From Trichoplax adhaerens (lineage: Eukaryota; Placozoa; Uniplacotomia; Trichoplacea; Trichoplacidae), in the NCBI RefSeq assembly GCF_000150275.1, contig NW_002060950.1, positions 1,352,106-1,416,105 on the forward strand: a stretch of 64,000 nt of DNA. The letters run 5' to 3'. How positions within the stretch are numbered: position 1 is the first letter of the stretch; every line of letters starts with the position of its first letter. Shown in pieces: positions 13,490 to 24,804 of this stretch. A program made the position numbers and the translations under genes. The notes beneath the pieces are model-generated. The model ran no database searches and was not told the origin of the DNA. It was given only the letters and a program-made list of their open reading frames with translations.

Positions 13490-14449
13490 TTAATAACAAT
13501 TTGATGTTGGCGATGTTTGAGATCGATGGCAGCATAAGACTTCACAATAAGCTTCTTTACAGCGTCGATAAATGAAGGGATATAGCATAGGATTAATTGA
13601 ACTGTTTAAATCAATCATAAATGTCCCAACGAAGAATAATTCCGCTGGCGGTTTTATTCCACTCGGTATCAGTATTGCTGTTATTATAGAAAATGGCAGA
13701 TAGCATATCAAGAAATTTATGTACACAGCAAACATAATTTTCGTTACTTTCTTCTCTCTTGCAATTCGATTGTATTGGGCGGATGACAAACTACCCGACA
13801 TTCGTAGAATATCTTGTATTCTTCTAGAATGTCGATGCACTACAATGTAAATAAATGTATAGCAAATTATGGTGATGATCGTGGGTAAAAAGACGTCGAC
13901 AATAATAATATACCTAATATAAGAAGGTTGATAGCTCCAATCTATTGAGCATACATACTGATTTTGATGATAAATATATCGATTCCAACCAAATATCGGA
14001 CATAAACATACTAAAATGGTATAAAACCAGACGAAAGCAATAATACATAAAACTGCATGTCGAGTCATTCTTCTCCCTTTATGCTGGCAAATCACTAAAT
14101 ATCGGCAAACACTAATAGCCAAAAGTGTAAAAATAGTAACAGCACAACATATATTTCTCATAAAACCGAATAAGTTACAAGTGTGGTAATTGTATAACCA
14201 CTGACAGTTGAAATAACCAATAATTAATGCAAGTTCACGAAAGATAGTAGCGGTAATATCAACGATGGCCAGATTAACTAAAAAATAATTAATCGGTATG
14301 CGCATATACGGACACTTTGCAAAGATTACTAAAAAGATAAGGTTACCGAAAAAGCCAGTAATGAATAAAAGGCAGTATACACTTGATCTGATAATAGCAT
14401 TTCCTAGAGGTAAGTTAGAATTATTGACTATAGCATGATCATCAGCCAT
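13490..14449 (-). CDS. opsin-like rhodopsin-class GPCR 2, complete, single exon
   Basis: A complete 319-residue class A receptor in one exon. The ATG at 14447-14449 has a good animal start context (A at -3, G at +4), and the protein begins with a short extracellular segment containing an N-glycosylation sequon (NNS near residue 9). Visible landmarks are N1.50 in the FGNL stretch of helix 1, D in LAIVD (2.50), the C-R-Y triplet at the end of helix 3 in place of D/E-R-Y, GWNRY and the VCSIDW loop-2 motif, CYLP in helix 6 and NPMLY at 286-290, then RRCKE and a CC pair in helix 8. The residue equivalent to the opsin retinal lysine is Asp280, so it should not bind retinal as a Schiff base. It is clearly paralogous to the receptors at 271-1395 and 23734-24804. 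Its ligand and G protein are unknown. Confidence 0.92.
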   Translation of the reverse strand: MADDHAIVNNSNLPLGNAIIRSSVYCLLFITGFFGNLIFLVIFAKCPYMRIPINYFLVNLAIVDITATIFRELALIIGYFNCQWLYNYHTCNLFGFMRNICCAVTIFTLLAISVCRYLVICQHKGRRMTRHAVLCIIAFVWFYTILVCLCPIFGWNRYIYHQNQYVCSIDWSYQPSYIRYIIIVDVFLPTIITIICYTFIYIVVHRHSRRIQDILRMSGSLSSAQYNRIAREKKVTKIMFAVYINFLICYLPFSIITAILIPSGIKPPAELFFVGTFMIDLNSSINPMLYPFIYRRCKEAYCEVLCCHRSQTSPTSNCY

Positions 14450-17400
14450 GGTTATTGATCAATTTGACTGGAGAATTTAGAAATTGGCTATTAGATAATC
14501 TGGTTAGTATCGGTTGATTATACTAACACATATGATGGTGATAAAACGTTTAAATTATTAGTGTAGGTCTTTTACCTCAACCATTAATTAAAGAAAAAAT
14601 ATCTAAAACTGTAATTGTCACGAAGAATTCTTCAATGCTAGCAATCCTAGTTCAAGCTACTGATGAAATGGTCATGGTATTTTGCTGAGTGAATGCATAT
14701 AGTCAATATAATTATTTAACAATGACAATAGTCCTGACTCTTACGGGAAGCTTCTTTGGCGGTTATTATTTTAAACTAGTAATTATAGCTGGCTTTTTTC
14801 GATAAGCCACTAGGTTAGATTTCCATTTACTTTAAACTATTCGATCTATCATATTTAGGCTAAATAAAGCATTTTACATTTAAATTCGATAATCTTGCAC
14901 ATAAGTTCGATGCGATGATCGATATGACCGCTGCACGAGATCAGTTCAGATATTTAAGAACCTGAATAAATCATTTGAGTTTATATCCTAAGCTACCTAC
15001 GCACTTAACAAATAAAAATTTATCCATATTTTGCATAGATACCTTAATTCTTGACTATAAGATGAATAAGCAAACAGGATGTTGCAGGATTTCGAGGAAA
15101 ACAATAACCGTATGCGCAATTAAATACTATGTAGTGCAATCTCAAGCTAACGAATTTACTCTATTTAATAATAAACAAAATCAAATATCGACTGTTCTGG
15201 CATAGAATTATTATGGTTAAATGCCACTACCTTGCAATGTGCAATATACAATGAGTTCAATCAGGGCGAATTTTCCTATTAAAACAAAGATCAATATCAT
15301 TTCTACTCTTAATATTTATTTGATAAATTAATTATTATATTGCAATTGTGGGTTATAAAATAAGAAAATAGTTTATCATTAGTGAGCTTGCAAACAAAGC
15401 TGTAACGATTTAAACTATGGCATTTATAGTTTACAGAAAATTCAATAAACACATTTACTCACTAAAATATTTTAAATGTTTAAATATTAGTTTGGCTTCA
15501 ATCTTTGCCATCCAATTATATATTTTAGCGAAACTCGTTTGAGCAAAGATAAAAATGTTGACATGTTTATATTTAAGATAAACTATTCTATTTTTACGAT
15601 ACTATGATGGCAAAAAATAAGAGTATTTGCTCACACAGAGCATGAGCACAGTAATATTAATTATTAGACTAAATCCTCCACTAAAAAATATGTTTGCTTT
15701 TGCTTTTTTTCTATTACATGCTGTAAATTTGGCGAACTTTCACATGTTGGATGACTTCAGCATGTAAGGTGCCATGGAGGAACGTAACTTAAACGGTACT
15801 AATTTCTCTAAAATAGTATTATATCCAAGGTAGCATCAATCGAAATACCATAGCCGTAGACACCTGAAATATTGCAGACTATCAAGATAATCGCTTTACT
15901 AATCTTTAATTCGCAAACTCAGATATTAATATTAACGTAGCATTTAGCATATCATCTAGCATTAGTAGAAGCAAATAGCCATTTTTCCTTCGCCAATTTG
16001 TAGTGTTACCATGCGGCATCAATTTTTAACTTCAGAAGTTACACTATTAGTAACCGCTATCTGACAATAATTAATTGTCGAAGTCGAGCTGAAACTATTA
16101 TTTTCAATGTCGTTACATATGCTTTAGGTTCATCAATTTAAAAAGATTTTGCTTAAATATACCGTACACGGCCGGCCTTTTACCGGTAGCTATAAAATGA
16201 TATCAGAAATGGCGCTCTGCAGTTTAGACTTTATACATCATTTAGAAGCTTTCAAGTTACACTTCAATTTAGAAACACTGAAAAGATACTCATATAGTAT
16301 AATTATTGAGATCTACGTATCGAAAAACTTAAGTCCTCGAGATAGATACGATTAAATGCTTTTCTACTTGAATCTATAAGTGACATTTCTTGTTAGAAAG
16401 GATACTCTTGGAATTGGCGTATAACATATTAAAGCGGAATACATAATATGGCTATAATGCTGTCGAAAATTAAATAATGTCTACTTCAAATCTTTTACTT
16501 CGCAATACAATTTTTCTTAACTGTAGGATCATAGTCATTTCCGTTGATTCTATTGCTATCTCAGCTAGTTATTTAGAAAAAGCATGCCTATCAACTTTGT
16601 CGACAGCCAACGTTTTCAAATGCTAAATAATAGAATCTTATAATATTGCTACTTTACCTATAAAATAAGTGAAAATGATTATTGTATCATTCTATGCAAA
16701 GACAAATTAAAAGCTAACATCAATCAATATCTACGAAGCGACTGATTAAGTACTCACCCTAATGTAGGCAGAATTTTTCATCTTTATGTATCATTTAATT
16801 ACCATTTATGCACCATGCAGCTGCACATTAACTCAAAATCAATAAAAATTTCTATTATCATTAGCGATAAAATTAATTCTTTCGAAAATATTGAAGTTTC
16901 AGCAACACTTTGGGAACCATAATGATTGTTCAGTAAATAATATTTATTTATGCAATTTATTATAAAATCGTACACATGGGCATAAATATTTCGCTACTAT
17001 TAGCAGATGCATTCAATAGGAATAAATGTCAAAATATATATTTTATCTCAAAGAACATGCTTACTGCAGTTAAACATCTTGTACTGATTATAATTAAAGT
17101 CCCTTAGATATGCTCTATAAAATTATTATTGATTCTACTACAGCTCGAAAACAAAATTTGCTTTATCTTAATATTTATTTTTAAGAAATCTTGATTTAGT
17201 ATGAATTAGATATAAGAAGATGGAATGGCTAACGATATCTAAGGACAGCAACCTTAGTGCAATGCACCAATAGTTAAAAGATATTATGGAGAGAAGTAGA
17301 AGCCGTGTAACTATTTGTGATTACAGAAATATAATTACATTCTTAATGGGATTACATTTAGTTCTTGAACTCCCATATAATATGTATACTATACTTGATT

Positions 17401-19889
17401 ATAATGAGACGAAACATTTATTTATAAACTCGAATCATAAAGCTAATTTAAAGCAGACCCATAAAGCATTAATTACGAGTAAGCTGTGTGACATGATAAT
17501 AGACATTCGGAAATTTGCAATTGATAATAAGCCTAACAAGACTCACGGATTGAAGGTCACACAGCAGAGAAAAGGAGATTATTGATAGAAATAATACGAT
17601 CAATATTTATCTAAAGTTCTAATCTAAGATTATCATTTATTCTACTTCAACAATTAAATGCGATATTATTACCTTGAGATCTCTTAAATTGATTGCAACT
17701 ATTAATTTTATCCTAGTAACCTTTCGTTATAGAAAAGAATTTATTAACTACAATTTAAAAAAAATATTATTACCGTCCGATGTATGCCATCTTTAAAAAT
17801 TAGTCTTTTCGTTTGCCATCTAATCGTAGGATATCAAATATTTTCAAGCCTATAAGTTGAAAGGAATTGGCGTTAGTATTTATTTTCGTCTAAAACACCC
17901 GGTAAAAATTCGGTATTACAGTATTACTCTAAATAGAACGTTCGATCTGTATTGTTGGCGAGAGAATAATCACAATTTGAAGGTGCTTCGAATTTTAATC
18001 ACTCTTAGTTAAATAATATTTTTATTTATAGATGCGCAAATTCAATAGCTGCCTAATTTAATAACGACGAATCCCCATAAGCTAATGCAATTAATAATGC
18101 CAGGTGTTTTCAATATCTATAGCATTGCATCCAATATTGTAGTATTCCAGTTAATAATTTATTAAATATCTTTGGTAAATATAGCAACATCCGATATTGA
18201 AATATTTTAGCGTTATTGCTTTGTCTCGAAGATTTTAATTCTAATACGATCATATTAAAGTTCCTTAATCCTATTACCAAGTTAGCACTAATTTCAGTAC
18301 ATTATTAAATAAATCCTATTTTGATTCTTTTATGAATCTGAGTCTAAAATATTTGGATAAAATTAATAACTTGCCTTGCTGCTGTTCGTTTCTAGTAACT
18401 AGTAGAATTTAACATTTTGATTTGAAATTTGGTTAATTTAAACCTTTCAAATATGCCTATAATTCCGTTCGCTATATTCAGCTATTTAATCTAATTTTAA
18501 GATAAAGAAATATATTATACAACAGTCAATGAACAACTTTAAAAAGCATTATTGCCTAATGTATTAAGCGTGTAGTCAAATATAAATAAAGTACGGTATA
18601 CAGATACACATAAATTCTTCATTTATGCTTTAGTGCTAAAATCTAAACCTGAGCCCATCATTCAAGACTACGATATAATAGTGAATAATTAATCAAACAA
18701 TAAAGTTCAATCTAGATCTTATTTACTTCAAGTCATCAGTATTAATCTAATTTACTTTAAGGATCAAACTTGAGTGGTTTGCATGATCTGTACAGCTAAT
18801 AAAGTTCTCTATTGAACATAGGTGATTTAGGTACTCACCCTAGCGGGAGCTCATTAGTCTTCTCATAATACATATTATATATGTAATCAGTATTTAGAGT
18901 ATTTTACTGGTATATAAACGCACGTCGGCAAGTATATATTCTACAACTCATCCATGAAAGGTTACTCTTTCCAATATTTAGACAACATAATCGCTAACAG
19001 TTGTCAGATTCCAAAATTTAAAATCTGTTTACATAAGCCGTTTAAGGATTTTAATTCCCTTACAGAAACTCTGATTCTAACAGTATAGTGCATATAAAAT
19101 TTTACATCAATAAAATCTACATAAGTCTACATCCAGGAACAGATTAATTCTACTCGGTAGACTACCTACATAAGAATACCACAATCGAATTAATAACGTA
19201 TTTGCTGCAGCATCAACTTACTACTCTAGTACTAACATAATGCGGCAGTCTTAGTTGACCATTAAACATGAATAGCTTTGACGGTACAAATTTCTAATTA
19301 CCTATGTGAAAGGTCAAAGATGGAGAAATTCGCTGAATATTCTAAAACTCTATATGATATGTACTATTTCTATCGTTACTATGGAATGCCCACTCAATAA
19401 ATCACCTCGCTAGTTAGAAGATAAAAACAGTTTATTACTTGATTTTATGATTGAATATCACAGTAACAGACTTAGACTACGTAATCTATACACTGCTTGA
19501 TCTCAAGCTGAACTTTCTGCTACATAGAGGTGCCGTATAATCTCATTTGAGTCTACAGCCATCGGCTCTATATTACCCACTAATACACCCAACTATTTCT
19601 AATGCCTAAATCAAGTATCTTTGACGCCCTAATTTCCAATGGACTGGTGGCGTCATCTTGCTGTTTGTAGTCGGGAATTACCATAGAACATATTTTTCTA
19701 CACCCTAATATCATAAATCACAGAAATATGTGCCCTGAAAAGTGCGCCTAAACATTTTATAGAACTAGCCTATATAACTGAATGAATGAAGCTATCTTTT
19801 AAAATTACCACCTGTCGTCAAATCTATTACTGATCCAAGAATAAAACTTAAGATCTAGCAAAATTTAATGCTAAATCATATTTTTATAC
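14450..19889. other. gene-poor AT-rich DNA
   Basis: This region lies upstream of GPCR 2 (minus strand) and would contain its promoter, but no specific element could be supported. The open frames at 14975-15205, 16149-16355 and 17286-17585 (plus) have no recognisable domain and no convincing splice partners. Confidence 0.4.
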
Positions 19890-19989
19890 AATCCAGTCCT
19901 TATGATTATGTACTGGGTTTTTTCGTGTTTTAAATTAGATCTATAACATGGCAGCAACCATAACAAACAAAACGACTGGATTTGAAGAT

Positions 19990-20760
19990 AAAAGTATGAT
20001 TCCGTCATCTGCATAGTTTACAGGTTTATTATGCTGTATGGTGCTCATGAGCTACTTAGCCAAGTCAGATATATATATATATAGAATAGGTAGGATTAAT
20101 GTCATCATTATATCTAAAATATTATTTTACTCTTCCTTTAAGGATGGAAAAGATTATTAGGAATAGCATATCAAACCGTTTTACCGTAAATAATCACAAG
20201 ATTCCTTCGTTTACTTATTTTACAAGTTTATTATACTTTATAATACGCACTACAAGTTACTTAGCTAATTCAAGCACATATGTAGAATAAATATCGCCAA
20301 TATTACTAAAATATTGTTTTATGCTTTGTATAAGCATAGATAATGCAATTAGGATGATCAAATCGAACATATTTGCAGGAAAATGTTCGCCGGATTCCTT
20401 TTTCTACGTAATTCATGAGATTATTGTGCTGTATGATGCTCGAAACATGTTACTTAGCTAATTTAGGCACGTATCCAAAGTATCCCTAGCCAAAATAATT
20501 AAGAATACAATATCAAACATATTTACAGGAAAATACTCACAAGATTCCTTTATCTACTTAGTTCATGAATTTATTAAGCTATGTAATGCTCTTAACAAAT
20601 TGCATACCTATTTCAGGCACATATGTAAAATTTATTAAGATTAATATCAGTACTGCTGCTAAAATATTATTCTATGCTTTTTGATGGGCATGGAAAGCAT
20701 AATTAGAAATAATATATCAGATACATGCGCAAATTAATACAAATTACTGTGCCACAGAAT
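19990..20760 (+). repeat. degenerate tandem repeat, about 190-230 bp unit
   Basis: Three to four diverged copies carry the same ordered boxes: a CACAAGATTCCTT-like box, then CTACTTAGTTCATGA/ATTATGCT, then ACTTAGCTAATTCA with CACATATGTA, then a TCAAACATATTTACAGGAAAA box. A TA dinucleotide run sits at about 20071-20084 in the first copy. The unit has no conserved reading frame, so it is probably satellite-like or a decayed element. Confidence 0.55.
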
Positions 20761-23717
20761 CGCATTATGCTAGTATAACGCACACATGTATTAATTACTC
20801 TGTGCTATATGAAATAAATCTCAATGCACTAAATTCAAAGTTCTAAAGTATCCAAAGTTTACTTGTAATGTAAATCCTTTCAAACAAATAATACGGTAAA
20901 ATGTGGAAATATATTGATAAGAATACAGGATAAAGAGGTCAAATATCAAATACGTTACTGAGAGGTTAATTATTCTAGCACTTAACAATATTAGAAATAT
21001 ATCTGTATAAGACGTAGTGAGCAAACAAAATTTCTAAGACTAAAATAAACTTTCCATAGCAAAGATACGTACATATCTCCTCAGTCATACCTTATTCAGG
21101 TGAAGACAAGATTGTTTTCCTGGTAAAGATCAATTTATCAATTATATCCACCTATTTTGATCTTTTATCAGTATTATGGAAGTTATAGCTTTGCAGAATT
21201 TAGTTTCGTGGCAATTCAATCTAATCGGCTTTTACAGTGACCTGACGTCGTTTCTTACAAATTGTGATACAATAGCTAGACAAATGAAATAATTTGCCGT
21301 CAAATAACGTCACGATATTCTATTTAATAAATTAATTTTAATTTAGGAAGACAGATGCAGACTATGCTAACTACTGCCATCGTTAGACACAAATAATTGC
21401 TGTACTATGGGTCTATTCAGCTATAGACTATCATGATTTTAAATACAAGAGAATTTATCCAACAATTGCTAATAGCACCATCATGAGTAGGTGTCTGCTT
21501 AATTATCACGTCTGCGCGTACAGTGTTTCCCGATAGATAAAATAGAAATAAAAATCATGCTATCTTCAAATTCAGCAGCTGCAGCTTTTCATAGTTGTTG
21601 TACTGAATAAAATGAAGATCTTTGCCTTGTATCATTAGCTTACGCATTCAACGATTGTTTCAAGATTCAGGTATCGATTAATTATTTGCCTTTAGCACCA
21701 CTGAATGTTAATTCTGATAAATAAACTATTTTAATCACAACGCCTACGCCAAAGCGATAATTCCAGCTCAATTGAACCGACGTAGCAAATAAGCACCGTA
21801 ATAATAGAATTATTCAAATTTTCAATTACTGATTTCCTTATTATTTTCGCTTGCAATATCCTGTTCTGTACTAAAACATTTTATATTCACGATACCTTCT
21901 TGCCAAAAATTTTAAGAAGAAATTTGTCACGGCACTATTCGGTTAGCATATGCATTTACGCAACAATGATTTAAATGTTAGCATAACATTAAAAATTCAA
22001 GAACCGAATCAATACGGTAACTTTTATAATTATAATCATTGATTCGCTAACGGAAAAAAATTATTATCGCAATTTGGATGCTATCATTCAACTTTCCAAC
22101 TTAACACGCAATTCATCAGTTAAGACTTTGATTATCTGATTTAGGAAAGCAGCCGTGTTATTTCTTAAGGAAAACTAGAGTTTAGCAATATAATACTAGC
22201 TTTTTATTCTCATTTACCGGTTCATTCTTGTACCGTTGTACGTTACTTAGTCCTAGACCTCCAGAAAAGTATGATGTTTCCTGATAACAGCGTTGATGGA
22301 TCACAGCTAGCCTGAACTGACTGTGAAATCAATTTGATGACAATCAGAGATGAGTTGTTCAATCAGTACTAAATACGGACCAGGAAAGTATGCAAAATTT
22401 ACAGAATAAACATATAATTTCAAATCTTATGCTTATATATAGGCAGACAAAAGGATTAGAAGCAAATCACTAATTAGTTTAGTAAATCTTGTTAAGTAAA
22501 ATTAACAGCTGAAGCCCATATATATCCGTAACAAAAACAATAAGAAATCATTTACCGATCTTTACGGAATCGGTATACATCAAATCCGGTTATTGTAGTA
22601 TCAGCTTATTTATTGCAAAATATATAAAATATTTTCCAAAAGTATATTAAAGTAGGTTTTAAAGTAGGACTGACTTTATGTATTATGAAAATTTCTGAAA
22701 TACTTCTGAGTTCATTTCCAAGGCAAATTTGAATCTCTGTAGTAGAGTTAATCGAGCTTTATTCTTAGTCTTAATCTTATCTTGGTTATACCTATCTTAT
22801 AATATATCACTTTTTGGAAACGCTTTTACCTAAGTGTATATGTGGTAAGCTAGCATCTTTTGGACTATTCTGCTTGATTTTCAAATCTTATTACCAGATC
22901 TTTCTATACCATGTACTTATTATCAAAATTCATCGACGAGTATGCTTATAATAATGATTTATTTTAGATCTTCAAATATATCCTATTCTAACTACTTGCG
23001 TACTAGTTTTATATTTTGAGCAAATTCAACTCCATTTTCTTCTATTTTAACATGTTCTAAGTATCAAGGTGAATGGCAATCTTACTATAGATGGGTAGTG
23101 GTAAGGAAAAAAGAGTTTGCTCACCCTTTAAGCGGGAATAATTTTATCCTTGCCTACGTTAGTGTTATAACGTTATAGTTATCCTTTTTCATCTTGCGAT
23201 AATTTGGTTTTTGCTTTATTGATTCTTTGGCACTACAGACTGGCATATTAATTATGATACAAGATCAATATAAGACTCCACTACGTTAGCATTTAATAAT
23301 GAATGAACAAATTAATCGCCTTTATGATCATTTAGTCTAATCTATCGTTCAGTTTTATTATCATAGTTTTGTTAGAGGATAGAATTTTAATGTTAGTACC
23401 CGCTCACACTTTAGATTAGGAGAAAAAGTTATCATAGTATGTGATTGAAGTTATAATAATTATACATCGATTTCACAAATCTTCTATAACTTCTGGTTTT
23501 TACATTCATTAGGTTATCGGTCTGTTTATTCGTATTTCTTTCTTGAACGATTTTCACAAATAGAACTTTAATTATAAAATGTAAGGCTGTTTTTTTTTCG
23601 TGTACTCGCATACATCATTTTATACTTTTATCATAAATCATAACTTACCATAGTTTTGATATCCTTAACCGTTTACACAATAGCAGACTTGACTTCAATA
23701 ATTTTAACATTTTTCAG
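20761..23717. other. gene-poor DNA upstream of GPCR 3
   Basis: No coding exon was identified. A pyrimidine-rich stretch ending in TTTTTCAG at 23717 forms a plausible splice acceptor 16 bases before the GPCR 3 start codon, so an upstream non-coding 5' exon may lie in this interval. I could not place it. Confidence 0.35.
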
Positions 23718-23733
23718 GTATCCATCGGATGAC

Positions 23734-24804
23734 ATGATCGGAAATCATACATCACATGAAACATCAAATATGGATAGTAGCTATATCTCCAGTGGCCAAA
23801 TATCCCTATCCGTTAGCATCTATCTTATATTAACAGCTAGCACTGTCGTTGGCAATATCGTCGTCTTATACACCTTTTATCTATATCCCTATCTACGTGT
23901 TCCCAGCAATTTATTCATTATTAATTTAGCTATAACAGACATTCTTAACGCTATGGGTCGCAATAATTTCGTATTGATCGGCTTAATAATGGGTCCAGAA
24001 CCGTATACCCATCTCTTTTGCAATATAAGTGGCTTTATTAACAGTTTAGGCCATGTTGTTATGACAGCAACTCTAGCTGCTACTGCAATATGTCGTTACT
24101 TAGTCATTGTTCGCTCATATGCAAGAAAAATTACCACTACAGTTGTCCGTCGTATCATTTTAACAACTTGGTGCTATGCTATCCTCAATTGCTCGATGCC
24201 ATGGCTTGGCTGGAGCCGTTATACCTATCATCCCTTTGAATTTACTTGTTTACCTGATTGGCACGATGAGAATAATTTTAGTTACATTATATTTGTATTC
24301 ATCATTGATTCTGTTATTCCATGCATTTTATTAATTGCGTGCTACTGGCGTATCTATGCCTTTATATCAGCTAATGCTAATCGAATGCTAATTCATATTA
24401 GACAGTCATCACTGAAAGCACGTCGTCATCTACCACTGCGTATCATGATAAAGAATGAAATTAAAATCACTAAAGTTTTATTTATTATATGCGTCCTTTT
24501 CATGATTTGTATCTTACCTTATAGTATCGTTATTTTCATATTAATACCGTGTAATGTTGATGTTTCCCCCTACGTCGTCTTTTACTGTGGTGTCTTGATC
24601 AATTTAAATGGTTCGCTGAATCCTGTTCTTTATGCTGCTATTTATCCTAAGTTGCGTAAAATTTATCGTCGACTAGGTTGTTATTTATGCCACTATGCAA
24701 CAAAAATACATCAGGAGAGTAGTCGTCGTCGAATTGTCGCCTATCCTCTAAATGACAGTAATCGAATTAAAATTGAAGAGACAAAAGTAACAACCATTGA
24801 ATAA
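23734..24804 (+). CDS. opsin-like rhodopsin-class GPCR 3
   Basis: A 356-residue class A receptor counted from the ATG at 23734. The open frame runs further upstream to a TTG at 23656, but a splice acceptor (TTTTTCAG, ending 23717) and an extracellular N-terminus with an NHT glycosylation sequon favour this ATG. Visible are GN in helix 1 (1.50), D in LAITD (2.50), C-R-Y at the end of helix 3, LGWSRY followed by FTCLPDW in loop 2 (the closest of the three to the opsin GWSRY motif), a CILPY variant in helix 6 and NPVLY at 296-300. The retinal-lysine position is Asn290. The C-terminal tail of about 55 residues is basic (a run of RRR near 331), with YLCHY cysteines after helix 8. It lies on the opposite strand from its two paralogs. 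An AATAAA at about 24876 could serve as poly(A) signal. Confidence 0.9.
   Translation: MIGNHTSHETSNMDSSYISSGQISLSVSIYLILTASTVVGNIVVLYTFYLYPYLRVPSNLFIINLAITDILNAMGRNNFVLIGLIMGPEPYTHLFCNISGFINSLGHVVMTATLAATAICRYLVIVRSYARKITTTVVRRIILTTWCYAILNCSMPWLGWSRYTYHPFEFTCLPDWHDENNFSYIIFVFIIDSVIPCILLIACYWRIYAFISANANRMLIHIRQSSLKARRHLPLRIMIKNEIKITKVLFIICVLFMICILPYSIVIFILIPCNVDVSPYVVFYCGVLINLNGSLNPVLYAAIYPKLRKIYRRLGCYLCHYATKIHQESSRRRIVAYPLNDSNRIKIEETKVTTIE

Noticed and set aside
17286-17585. 99-residue ATG-initiated open frame, plus strand
   Set aside because: No recognisable domain, low-complexity AT-driven residues, no splice partners. Length is possible by chance over 64 kb of AT-rich DNA.
23656-23733. 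TTG-initiated N-terminal extension of GPCR 3
   Set aside because: TTG is not an expected animal start. A splice acceptor at 23716-23717 and an ATG at 23734 with a glycosylated N-terminus fit better.
271-24804. Functional light-sensing opsins
   Set aside because: The lysine needed to bind retinal is absent at the expected place in all three receptors, so only an opsin-related label is supported.
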